Shown here: positions 17,199 through 24,743 of the stretch, one piece after another
Layout: each line of letters starts with the position of its first letter
How positions within the stretch are numbered: the first letter of the stretch is position 1
Source of the DNA: Mesorhizobium kowhaii
Lineage (GTDB): Bacteria; Pseudomonadota; Alphaproteobacteria; Rhizobiales; Rhizobiaceae
Assembly (NCBI RefSeq): GCF_003253745.1
Contig: NZ_MZXV01000080.1
Location: 186,001-250,000 of the forward strand
Length of the DNA stretch: 64,000 nt
Reading direction: 5' to 3'
The notes under the pieces: generated by a model
Databases searched by the model: none
What the model saw: only the letters and a program-made list of their open reading frames with translations
What the model was told of the DNA's origin: nothing
Translations under genes and position numbers: made by a program

Positions 17199-19487
17199 AT
17201 GATCGCGGAATCCGGCAGCCAACAGGCGGACACTGGCGAAGACGTTGATGCGGCGACCCCGCCGACGTCGACGCGGCGCTTTGTCGCCGCGCCGCCGCTG
17301 GTGCCCGAGCCACAGTTCTCCACGCGCGAAGGCCTGCCCCTCCTGACGTTTGTCGCCATCGTCGTGCTGGCCGGCCTGGCGCATCTGACCGGGGCGCCGA
17401 TCTTCATCAGCGTTGGATTGCTGGTAACCGGCCTCGCCGGCCTTGTCATGCATCTGCACGCAAGGCGGAGCAAACACCGTACCGCGGTCCTGCTTGACGA
17501 GACCACTGCCCGCAGCCGCGCCGAGATCGAGACGCTGGCCGACCGCATGTGGGAAATGCAGGAGAGCGAGGAACGCTTTCGCGGCCTGATCGACGCGCTT
17601 GGCGACCTCGTCATTCATCGCGACCGCGATGGCTACATCGTCTATGCCAACAAGATCTTCGCGAACCTCGTCGAAAGCGATCAACGCGACCTCGCTGGCA
17701 AGACCCTGGCGGAACTCGGCATCGATGTCGGCATCGTTCCCGATGCCGCCTTTTCCGACCATGACTGCCTGAGCTCCACCGATGTCGCCATCCGCACGCC
17801 GAGCGGTCCGCGCTGGTTTTCGTGGATCGAACTGTCGGTGCGCGACAAGGACAGCGGCGCCGTTTCGCATCGCGCCATCGCGCGCGACATCACCGCCCGA
17901 AAACGCGCCGAATCCTCGCTGATCACCGCTCGCGAGCGGGCTGAATACGCCAGCCAGGCCAAATCCCGCTTCCTCGCCACCGTCAGCCATGAAATTCGTA
18001 CGCCGATGAACGGCATCATGGGCATGGCCAGGCTGCTGGCCGACACCAGCCTGTCGCCGGAACAGCAGACCTATGTCGGCGCCGTGTCGACCTCGGCCAG
18101 CGCATTGCTCGCCCTGATCGAGGATCTGCTCGATTACTCCAAGATCGAGGCCGGGCGCTTCGACCCGGAGCCGCAGCCGATGTCGGTGCGCGAGATCGCC
18201 GACAACATCGTCGAATTGCTGGCCGCCCGCGCTTTCGCCAAGGATATCGGGCTGGGCTGCCATGTCGAACCCGACGTGCCGCAATTGATCACCGCCGATC
18301 CGGGCAAGGTCAGGCAGGTGCTGCTCAACCTGATCGGCAATGCCATCAAGTTCACCGACAGCGGCGGCGTATTGGTGAGCATCGCGCGCGCGCGCACCGA
18401 GACCACCGACCGCATCTGCTTCACCATCGCCGACACCGGTCCAGGTTTGCATGAGGACGACCTGGAGCGCATTTTCGAAGAATTCGAGCAGGCGGACGGC
18501 ACGTCGACGCGCACACATGGCGGGGCTGGCCTCGGCCTTGCCATCTCCAAACGCCTGGTGGCCGCCATGGGCGGCACGATTTCAGTATCGAGCCGGCTCG
18601 GTCAGGGATCGGAGTTCGTCTTCGAAATCCCGGCAATATCGGCCACCGAGGCGCCGCAGAGCCGGCAGAACGCGCTCTCGGGCAAGCGCGCGGTGATCCT
18701 GTCGAAAAACGCCGTCGAGGCCGACGCCATCGCCCGCACCATCCGCGCCAATGGCGGCGCGGTCGATGTCGCCACCACCGCCGCGCAGGCCGCGCCCTTC
18801 GCCGACGGCTGCGATGTGCTTCTGGTCGACGCAGCCATGGAAGAGAGCGACGGAAGGCTGCTCAAGCGCCTGCGCCAAAGCGGTTTCGACGACTGCGAGG
18901 CCATCACGCTGATCGCACCGACCGACCGTGGCATGCTTGGCGAGTTCCGCGCCAGCGGTTACGCAACCTTCCTTGCCAGGCCGGTGCGTGGCGGAACGCT
19001 TCTGCGTGTGCTGTTGAGCAGTCATGCTCCCGCCCTCGCCCAGCCGCAGCCGGAAAAGAGCCGCGGGCCCGCACTTCGTGCCGTCGGCAGCCGCCAGCGG
19101 GGCCTGTCGGTGCTGATTGCCGAGGACAATGACATCAACGCCATGCTGGCCCGCGCCACGCTGCTGAAGGCCGGGCACCGGGTCAAGGTGGTCGGCAACG
19201 GCAAGGCCGCCGTCGAGGCTGTCACCGGCGCCGGACACAACCACCGCTTCGACGTGGTTCTGATGGATCTTCACATGCCGGTCATGGACGGGCTGGACGC
19301 GATTGCCGCCATCCGCCGCCACGAGGAGGAAACCGCCGTGCCGCCGGTGCCGATCATGGTGCTGTCGGCCGATAGCCAGGAAAAGACCCGCCATGCGGTG
19401 CTGGCCCATGGCGCCAGCGGCTTCGTTACCAAGCCACTCGACCCTGACGCGCTGGTCAATGCCGTCGAAGGACAGGTCGCGGCCTAG
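17199..19487 (+). CDS. PAS-containing hybrid sensor histidine kinase/response regulator
   Basis: Inner-membrane signalling protein of 762 residues. The order is: two membrane helices (about 46-62 and 68-86) with almost no periplasmic loop, a PAS domain (about 120-235), HisKA with phospho-accepting His264 in FLATVSHEIRTPMNG, HATPase with N box (LLNLIGNAIKFTD), G1 DTGPGL and G2 GAGLGLAIS, a degenerate receiver-like domain (about 490-600) and a true C-terminal receiver with Asp690 in VVLMDLHMP. With no large external loop it probably senses a cytoplasmic or membrane signal through PAS. There is no partner regulator nearby. A short GTG/ATG choice at the start is not an issue; ATG at 17199 follows a weak GGC-rich site. 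Confidence 0.88.
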   Translation: MIAESGSQQADTGEDVDAATPPTSTRRFVAAPPLVPEPQFSTREGLPLLTFVAIVVLAGLAHLTGAPIFISVGLLVTGLAGLVMHLHARRSKHRTAVLLDETTARSRAEIETLADRMWEMQESEERFRGLIDALGDLVIHRDRDGYIVYANKIFANLVESDQRDLAGKTLAELGIDVGIVPDAAFSDHDCLSSTDVAIRTPSGPRWFSWIELSVRDKDSGAVSHRAIARDITARKRAESSLITARERAEYASQAKSRFLATVSHEIRTPMNGIMGMARLLADTSLSPEQQTYVGAVSTSASALLALIEDLLDYSKIEAGRFDPEPQPMSVREIADNIVELLAARAFAKDIGLGCHVEPDVPQLITADPGKVRQVLLNLIGNAIKFTDSGGVLVSIARARTETTDRICFTIADTGPGLHEDDLERIFEEFEQADGTSTRTHGGAGLGLAISKRLVAAMGGTISVSSRLGQGSEFVFEIPAISATEAPQSRQNALSGKRAVILSKNAVEADAIARTIRANGGAVDVATTAAQAAPFADGCDVLLVDAAMEESDGRLLKRLRQSGFDDCEAITLIAPTDRGMLGEFRASGYATFLARPVRGGTLLRVLLSSHAPALAQPQPEKSRGPALRAVGSRQRGLSVLIAEDNDINAMLARATLLKAGHRVKVVGNGKAAVEAVTGAGHNHRFDVVLMDLHMPVMDGLDAIAAIRRHEEETAVPPVPIMVLSADSQEKTRHAVLAHGASGFVTKPLDPDALVNAVEGQVAA

Positions 19488-19611
19488 CGCATGGTCCCGA
19501 ACCGAAGGTCAGGATTTCGACCGCCCATCCACCCCGCCCGCTCGCGTAACGTAGCCGGTTGACCGTATTCGCCAGCCGACGAAGTATTGCCCACGACGTC
19601 GTATCACGGTA

Positions 19612-19629
19612 CTGTCACAATCCTGTTGC
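19612..19629 (+). promoter_or_regulatory. Pho box (PhoB site) upstream of olsB
   Basis: Two direct heptamers, CTGTCAC and CTGTTGC, are 11 bp apart, the layout of a Pho box (consensus close to CTGTCAT-N4-CTGTCAT). The site ends 51 bp before the olsB start codon. PhoB control of ornithine-lipid synthesis under phosphate limitation is established in rhizobia, which supports the reading. Confidence 0.65.
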
Positions 19630-19680
19630 ACCTACACCGTATCCCCGTGCCAAGAGGGATGGCTCGAAGGAGAATCACTC

Positions 19681-20565
19681 GTGCATACAGTTATGCCGGA
19701 ATGTGACACTCGGCCCAACGCCAGCAGCTTGCTTGCCGGACGTAACGTCGATTCCGTCATAAAGGGCGCAGCACTCGGCCGAATCGGTAATCTTGAAGTG
19801 CGGCTCGCCCGCAACGAGGCCGAGATCGCGGCCGCGCAGGAAGTCCGCTACCGAGTGTTTTACGATGAACTCGGCGCCAGGAAGGATCTGTTCCAGGCGC
19901 AGGATCGCCGTGATGCCGACCGGTTTGATCCGCTCTGCGACCATCTGCTTGTCTTCGATACTTCACTCTCCGGCCCCGAACATCGCCGCATCGTCGGCAC
20001 CTATCGCCTGCTGCGGCAAGAAATCGCGGCCGCCGCGGGAGGATTCTATTCCGAGGGCGAATTCGAGCTCACCAAGCTCATCGCCCGTCATCCCGGCCAG
20101 CGTTTTCTCGAGCTCGGCCGTTCCTGCGTTTTGCCTGAATACCGCTCGAAGCGCACCATCGAGGCGCTGTGGCAAGGTATCTGGGCCTATATCAACCACT
20201 ACGAAATCGGTGTGATGACCGGCTGCGCGTCCTTCCACGGCACCGTGCCGGCCGCGCATGCCGAAGCGTTCACCTATCTCGCCCACCATTGCCGGACGAA
20301 TTCGGCCTGGGACGTGCGCGCGGTGTCCGGGCGCTACTGTTCGATGGATCTGATGCCGATCGAGGCGGTCAACGCCAAGGCGGCGATCGCGGCGATGCCG
20401 CCGCTGGTCAAGGGCTATCTGCGCGTCGGCGCCCGCATCGGCGATGGCTGCGTTATCGACCGCGAATTCTCGACGGTCGACGTGTTCGTCGTGATGCCGG
20501 TCAAGGAAATCGGCGCCCGCTACGTCAACTACTATGGCGGGGAAGCCCAGCGCTTTGCTGCGTGA
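19681..20565 (+). CDS. olsB: L-ornithine N-alpha-acyltransferase OlsB
   Basis: Makes lyso-ornithine lipid by transferring a 3-hydroxyacyl group from ACP to ornithine, the first step of phosphorus-free ornithine lipids that replace phospholipids in phosphate starvation. The 294-residue protein has the GNAT-like N-acyltransferase fold of the hemolysin/OlsB group: EVRYRVFYDELGA, the DHLLVFD strand, VGTYRLLRQ, ELGRSCVLPEYR and IGVMTGCASFHGT. It starts with GTG at 19681 after AAGGAG; an ATG four codons later is possible. olsA is not adjacent. The Pho box upstream predicts induction by low phosphate. Confidence 0.9.
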   Translation: MHTVMPECDTRPNASSLLAGRNVDSVIKGAALGRIGNLEVRLARNEAEIAAAQEVRYRVFYDELGARKDLFQAQDRRDADRFDPLCDHLLVFDTSLSGPEHRRIVGTYRLLRQEIAAAAGGFYSEGEFELTKLIARHPGQRFLELGRSCVLPEYRSKRTIEALWQGIWAYINHYEIGVMTGCASFHGTVPAAHAEAFTYLAHHCRTNSAWDVRAVSGRYCSMDLMPIEAVNAKAAIAAMPPLVKGYLRVGARIGDGCVIDREFSTVDVFVVMPVKEIGARYVNYYGGEAQRFAA

Positions 20566-20677
20566 ATAGCGAATAGCGAATAGCGAATAGCGAATAGCGA
20601 ATAGCGAATAGCGAATAGGAAGTAGTGGCGGGAGCTGTCCGGCAACAACCACTATTCGCTATTCCCTATTCGCTACC
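20564..20677. repeat. heptamer tandem repeat (GAATAGC) with inverted copies
   Basis: Seven perfect GAATAGC units (20564-20612) plus a GAATAGG variant run from inside the olsB stop codon. After 31 bp, inverted copies (GCTATTC-like, 20651-20674) follow, so the transcript can fold into a long hairpin, with further pairing of AGTAGTGG-like and CCACTATT-like flanks. The block lies between convergent olsB and the TRIC gene and may act as a terminator. Confidence 0.75.
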
Positions 20678-20688
20678 TCACTTTCTTT

Positions 20689-21321
20689 TCACGGAATATC
20701 TTCCGGTCGCCGGCCGGGCCGGCTCTTGTAGGGGGGAAACGCCCAGCCGAAACGAAGCGCGCCGCCGCGCACGGCGAACGCCGCGGCGAAGCCGGCCAAT
20801 CCTGAAACAATCTGCGGCAAGCCGGCGACATCGCCTGCTGTAAAGATGGCAGCGCCGACGAGCGCGGCCGTGACGTAGATTTCTGGCTTCAGCAGCACCG
20901 AAGGCTCCCCCGCCAGAAGATCACGCAGGATACCACCGAATGTGGCGGTCAGCATGCCGGTGATCACCGACACCGCCGGCGAGCCGGTGATGGCAAGTCC
21001 CTTGGCCGCGCCCATCACGGAAAACGCGGCAAGGCCGATGGCGTCGAGCCAGAGCAGCAGCTTGTAACGGGATTCGACGCGGTGCGCGGTGAAGAACACC
21101 ACCACCGCCACCACCGCGCAGATCAGCACATAGTCGCGGTTTCCCACCCAGAACACCGGCACGTTGAGGATCAGGTCGCGAAACGTACCGCCGCCGATTC
21201 CGGTGACGCTGGCTAGGAACAGGAAACCGATAATGTCGAGCTGCTTGCGTGAAGCAGCAAGCGCCCCGGTCGCGGCAAAGACGGCGACACCGGCATAGTC
21301 GAGAAGCGCGATGGGGTTCAT
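20689..21321 (-). CDS. TRIC/YicG-family (UPF0126) membrane protein, probable cation channel
   Basis: Seven-helix membrane protein of 210 residues in the trimeric intracellular cation channel superfamily. It is built from two internal three-helix repeats: the first has ATGALAASRKQLDIIGFLFLASVTGIGGGTFRDL (trimmed: residues 17-50), the second FSVMGAAKGLAI...GMLTATFGGILRDLL. The paired GGG.FRDL and GGILRDLL motifs mark the family. Bacterial homologues conduct K+ or Na+. It is flanked on both sides by short-unit tandem repeats able to form hairpins. Physiological role here is unknown. Confidence 0.85.
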   Translation of the reverse strand: MNPIALLDYAGVAVFAATGALAASRKQLDIIGFLFLASVTGIGGGTFRDLILNVPVFWVGNRDYVLICAVVAVVVFFTAHRVESRYKLLLWLDAIGLAAFSVMGAAKGLAITGSPAVSVITGMLTATFGGILRDLLAGEPSVLLKPEIYVTAALVGAAIFTAGDVAGLPQIVSGLAGFAAAFAVRGGALRFGWAFPPYKSRPGRRPEDIP

Positions 21322-21330
21322 GGCAGGACC

Positions 21331-21449
21331 AGGGAGTAAGGCAGTAGGGGAGTAGGGCAGTATGTTTTAGCACGAAGCCGCACTCTTGGGACGACCTCCA
21401 ATTCTCCTACTGCCCTACTGCCCTACTGCCTCTACCTGCCTTATTCCCT
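21331..21449. repeat. octamer tandem repeats forming a long inverted repeat
   Basis: The left arm 21331-21362 consists of four 8-bp units of the type AGGGAGTA/AGGCAGTA. The right arm 21408-21449 is the inverse, with three perfect CTACTGCC-type units and a TGCCTTATTCCCT end. The arms pair over about 32-40 bp with a loop of about 45 nt. It sits between the grpE stop and the TRIC start and may terminate grpE or shape the TRIC leader. Confidence 0.7.
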
Positions 21450-21451
21450 AA

Positions 21452-22087
21452 CTACGCATCCTTCTCGGCCTGCTCATTGACCGGCCCCGGCTCGACCGGT
21501 GTTTCGCCGGCGGCATGCTTGGGGCCGCCCTTGGCGACGCCGACCATGGCCGGGCGCAGCACCCGCTCGCCGATCGAATAGCCCGGCTGCACGACCTGGA
21601 CCACGGTGTTGGCCGGGACATCCGGATTGGGCACTTCGAACATCGCCTGGTGGAAATTGGGATCGAACTTCTCGCCTTCCGGCGTGAGCTTCTTGACCCC
21701 GTGCCGTTCCAGCGCCGACAGCATGCCGCGCTCGGTGAGGTCGACGCCTTCGATCAGCGCCTTGAAGCCGGCATCGCCGGATGCCTTGGCCTCGGCCGGG
21801 ATGGCGTCGAGCGCGCGGCGCAGATTGTCCGACACCGACAGCATGTCGCGTGCGAAATTCGCCACCGCGTAAGTGCGCGCGTCGTGCACGTCGCGTGCGG
21901 TGCGGCGGCGCAGGTTTTCCATCTCGGCCGCGACGCGCAGCGCGCGGTCCTTCAGGTCTTCATTTTCCTTCAGCAGCCGCACAAGGGCTTCATAGTCGCC
22001 ATCGATGCTGCCCTCCGTACGCTCGGCATTGGCCTCGGTCGCCTCGACTTCATCGGACGCGCGTTCGTCTTTTGCCTGGTCGCTCAT
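21452..22087 (-). CDS. grpE: nucleotide exchange factor GrpE
   Basis: Cochaperone that releases ADP from DnaK and acts as thermosensor of the Hsp70 cycle. The 211 residues show an acidic N-terminus, a long coiled-coil (about 30-90, with NLRRRTARDVHDARTYAVANFARDML trimmed here), then the beta-domain ending with HGVKKLTPEGEKFDPNFHQAMFEVP and VVQPGYSIGERVLRPAMVGVAKG cores. The length is typical for alphaproteobacteria. hrcA and dnaK are not adjacent. An RpoH-type promoter lies 44 bp upstream of the ATG, consistent with heat induction. Confidence 0.95.
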   Translation of the reverse strand: MSDQAKDERASDEVEATEANAERTEGSIDGDYEALVRLLKENEDLKDRALRVAAEMENLRRRTARDVHDARTYAVANFARDMLSVSDNLRRALDAIPAEAKASGDAGFKALIEGVDLTERGMLSALERHGVKKLTPEGEKFDPNFHQAMFEVPNPDVPANTVVQVVQPGYSIGERVLRPAMVGVAKGGPKHAAGETPVEPGPVNEQAEKDA

Positions 22088-22130
22088 CGCCGTTTCCCGT
22101 CAATCTCGAATGGTATGGATTTTGAGCCCG

Positions 22131-22159
22131 ATATCGAGGTTTGGCGGCCAAAAATCAAG
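22131..22159 (-). promoter_or_regulatory. RpoH (sigma-32) type promoter of grpE
   Basis: On the minus strand CTTGAT (22159-22154) and CGATAT (22136-22131) are 17 bp apart, the same geometry as the hsp20 promoter in this window and as known rhizobial RpoH promoters. The -10 ends 44 bp from the grpE ATG. Confidence 0.6.
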
Positions 22160-22329
22160 GGGTAAGCGATAGTGGAGGCTCTCGGCCAGGGCAGGACAAC
22201 GAACGGCAGGGTCCTTCGATTTTAATTCAAATTTTACCCTGATCGCCAGCTTTGCTTGCCACAAAGGCGTGATGCGGGAACCATTCCCTTGCTGGAGGAG
22301 TTTCGAAGCCGACACAGGATTTTGAGACG

Positions 22330-22527
22330 ATGACCCGCAACAAAGGCGAAAAGGGAGAAAAGCTGGCCACCGAGGTCAGGCGCCAGTTCGGCGCCGAGGC
22401 GGTGACGCGCTTTCTGCGCACCTTGCCGGCCTTCCGCACTGAGGCCGACATTCCCGACCGCTTCAGGGAGTTGCTCGACCGCCTCGACGGGGCGGAGGAC
22501 AGTGACGTCGGCTGGCGCCGGCAATAG
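22330..22527 (+). CDS. small hypothetical protein
   Basis: Unrecognised 65-residue charged, helix-rich protein (MTRNKGEKGEKLATEVRRQ...) with no membrane segment and no Cys. A possible ribosome-binding site GGAGGAG lies farther upstream (about 22294-22300); spacing to the ATG is long, so the start is not certain. Codon composition and third-position GC bias look genuine. It lies alone between grpE and the desaturase gene. Function is unknown. Confidence 0.55.
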   Translation: MTRNKGEKGEKLATEVRRQFGAEAVTRFLRTLPAFRTEADIPDRFRELLDRLDGAEDSDVGWRRQ

Positions 22528-22776
22528 CACGACAACCGCCCCATCCTCGATCGCGAGTAGAGATCGGCCCTAAAAGCGGAAAACCCCTATGCTCAGACGA
22601 CAGAGCGAGCATCGGGTCCCGGAACGGTTGGACTTGAAAGCCCGGCGCTCCAAGGGTGAACCATCATGCTGATCAAGCGATTGGCTGGCTCGACCGCCGG
22701 GCACGCGACAATTACGCACAGTAATTTTGCGTGACCTGTGTCTTGCGGTGGCGGGGCGCCCTGACTATGCTTCCTG

Positions 22777-23799
22777 ATGAACATGATTTCCCCTGAGGCG
22801 GCCGCCAACAGCAAGCGCGCCTGGCTTAAGATTCTGGCGCGCTACAAGAAGCCCGACAGGCGCCGCAGCGCGCTCGAACTCGCCATCACCCTTGTTCCCT
22901 TCGTTACGCTCTGGGCGCTCTCTTCGGCCGCCTACTCCTACGGTCATTGGTGGGGTCTGGTCCTCATTCTTCCGGCGGCCGGGTTTCTGGTGCGCATCTT
23001 CATGATCCAGCACGATTGCGGCCACGGCTCCTTCTTCGCCAATCGTTATGCCGACGACTGGATCGGCCGCGCGCTCGGCATTCTGACGCTGACGCCCTAC
23101 GACTGCTGGCGGCGCGCCCACGCGACCCATCATGCCAGCGCCGGCAATCTTGACGAACGCGGGATGGGCGACATCAGGACGCTGACCGTTGCCGAATACC
23201 GGCAATTGTCATGGCGAGGCCGCCTTGCCTATCGTCTCTATCGCCACCCGCTGGTGATGTTCGGGCTCGGGCCAATCTGGCTGTTCATCTTCGAGCAAAG
23301 ATTGCCCATCGGCATGATGCGGGGCGGCCTGACGCCCTGGGTGTCGTCAATGACCACCAATCTTGGCATCGCGGTTACGGCAGCTATCCTCATCTGGTTC
23401 GTCGGCCCCGGCGCGTTCCTGGTTGTTCATCTGCCGATCGTCATCCTCGCCGGTTCGGCCGGCATCTGGCTGTTCTACGTCCAGCACCAGTTCGAGGAGA
23501 CGGAATGGGCAAAGGACGCCGACTGGGAATTCCAGCACGCCGCCCTGCACGGATCGTCCTACTACGATCTGCCGCCGGTGCTGAACTGGTTCACCGGCAA
23601 CATCGGCGTCCACCACGTCCACCACCTCTCCGCCAAGGTGCCGGGCTACCGGTTGCAGGAAGTGCTGCGGGATTATCCGGAGCTGCGCGGCATCGGTCGC
23701 GTCACGCTGCTCGACAGCCTGCGCTGCGTCAAACTGGCGTTGTGGGACGAAAACCGCCGCAAGCTGGTGTCGTTCCGCGAGGCGCTGGCAGCGGCGTAA
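22777..23799 (+). CDS. membrane fatty acid desaturase
   Basis: Di-iron acyl-lipid desaturase that introduces a double bond into membrane acyl chains. The 340-residue protein has the three histidine boxes: HDCGH (79-83), HATHH (115-119) and HHVHH (279-283), with four to six membrane helices between them (35-55, 58-76, 160-175, 195-240). All eight or more iron ligands are present. The length fits the DesA-like group. The start is an ATG at 22777; a second Met is two codons later. No regulator or ferredoxin gene is next to it, and regiospecificity cannot be predicted. Confidence 0.9.
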   Translation: MNMISPEAAANSKRAWLKILARYKKPDRRRSALELAITLVPFVTLWALSSAAYSYGHWWGLVLILPAAGFLVRIFMIQHDCGHGSFFANRYADDWIGRALGILTLTPYDCWRRAHATHHASAGNLDERGMGDIRTLTVAEYRQLSWRGRLAYRLYRHPLVMFGLGPIWLFIFEQRLPIGMMRGGLTPWVSSMTTNLGIAVTAAILIWFVGPGAFLVVHLPIVILAGSAGIWLFYVQHQFEETEWAKDADWEFQHAALHGSSYYDLPPVLNWFTGNIGVHHVHHLSAKVPGYRLQEVLRDYPELRGIGRVTLLDSLRCVKLALWDENRRKLVSFREALAAA

Positions 23800-23856
23800 A
23801 GAACCGCCGCACCATACGGCGCGGCGGCATTGGCAAAATCCTGGATTTGGTTTTGG

Positions 23857-23925
23857 CGCAATTCCGGACGGAAAACCGTTTCACTTTTCCTGGACTTGCT
23901 CTCTTTGTTTTGCCTGGAATTGCTC
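23857..23925 (-). repeat. intergenic palindromic repeat, AGAGCAATTCC family (copy 1)
   Basis: Read on the minus strand it starts GAGCAATTCCAGG, contains AACAAAGAGAGCAAG and AAAAGTGAAACGGTTTTCC, and ends with CGGAATTGC. The same modules occur in another order at 35684-35774, so this is a dispersed mosaic element between genes. The terminal GCAATTCC/GGAATTGC arms are complementary. Confidence 0.7.
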
Positions 23926-23929
23926 GGGA

Positions 23930-24550
23930 TCAGGCCGCCTGGCGCTCGTCGCGCATCAGGATCTCGCCATGGCGGATTTCCGTGCCCAGCACCTTCAAGC
24001 ATTCGCGGATGAAATTGGACAGGCCCGGCCAGCCCTTGGCTGACACGAGATTGCCGTCGACATGAGCGCCGGTCGGCGCGACGTCGACGTAGATGCCGCC
24101 GGCCAGCGTCACCTCCGGCTCGCAATAATGTAGCGCCGCGACTTCCCGGCCTCGCACCACGCCGTCGACGGCGATCAGGATCTGCACGCCATGGCAGATG
24201 GTGAAGATCGGCTTGCCGGCCTCGTGGAAATGCCGCACCAGCGCCTGCACCCGCTTGTCGATGCGGATGTATTCCGGCCCGCGCCCGCCCGCCGCATAGA
24301 CGGCATCATAGTCGTCCGGCTTCACCTCGGCGAAGGTCTTGTTGAGGATGTAGTCGTGGCCAGGCTTTTCCGTATAAGTCTGGTGGCCTTCGAAGTCGTG
24401 CAGCGACGTCTTCAGGATATCGCCGGCCTTCTTGTCGGGGCAGACGACATGCACCGTATGGCCAACGGCGTGCATGGCCTGTTCAAAGACGAAAATCTCG
24501 TACTCCTCGCTGAACTCGCCAACGAGCATCAGTATTTTCTTGCCAGCCAT
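23930..24550 (-). CDS. DJ-1/PfpI family protein
   Basis: The 206-residue class I glutamine amidotransferase-like protein belongs to the DJ-1/PfpI superfamily (proteases, deglycases, chaperones or stress proteins). The nucleophile elbow is FTICHGVQ, with Cys119-His120, and the acidic partner probably lies in GEFSEEYE (11-18). The AAGGRGPEYIR stretch is typical of the YhbO/PfpI-like branch. The ATG at 24550 follows AGGGAGGAACCGGGA, so I dropped the eight extra residues of the longer frame. It stands alone; enzymatic role is not assignable. Confidence 0.85.
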   Translation of the reverse strand: MAGKKILMLVGEFSEEYEIFVFEQAMHAVGHTVHVVCPDKKAGDILKTSLHDFEGHQTYTEKPGHDYILNKTFAEVKPDDYDAVYAAGGRGPEYIRIDKRVQALVRHFHEAGKPIFTICHGVQILIAVDGVVRGREVAALHYCEPEVTLAGGIYVDVAPTGAHVDGNLVSAKGWPGLSNFIRECLKVLGTEIRHGEILMRDERQAA

Positions 24551-24743
24551 TCCCGGTTCCTCCCTTGTGGCCACATTTATTTCGGATCGCGAAATAATGA
24601 ACCTATCCTAAGGGCAGGACGATAAAAGAGAAAGCGCAAATCGCACGATTGGTAAGACCAGTTCATGTGCACTGCGGCTGACATCGTCGCAGGGCGTTTC
24701 ACAGTAGACGAAAACGGCAATACTGGTTCGACCAGAATTCCGA

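Noticed and set aside
15532..18518. Very long minus-strand ORFs (527 and 579 residues) opposite lspA, the YhdH-type gene and the histidine kinase
   Set aside because: Codon-shadow composition, no ribosome-binding site, no recognisable domain, and the plus-strand genes have clear motifs.
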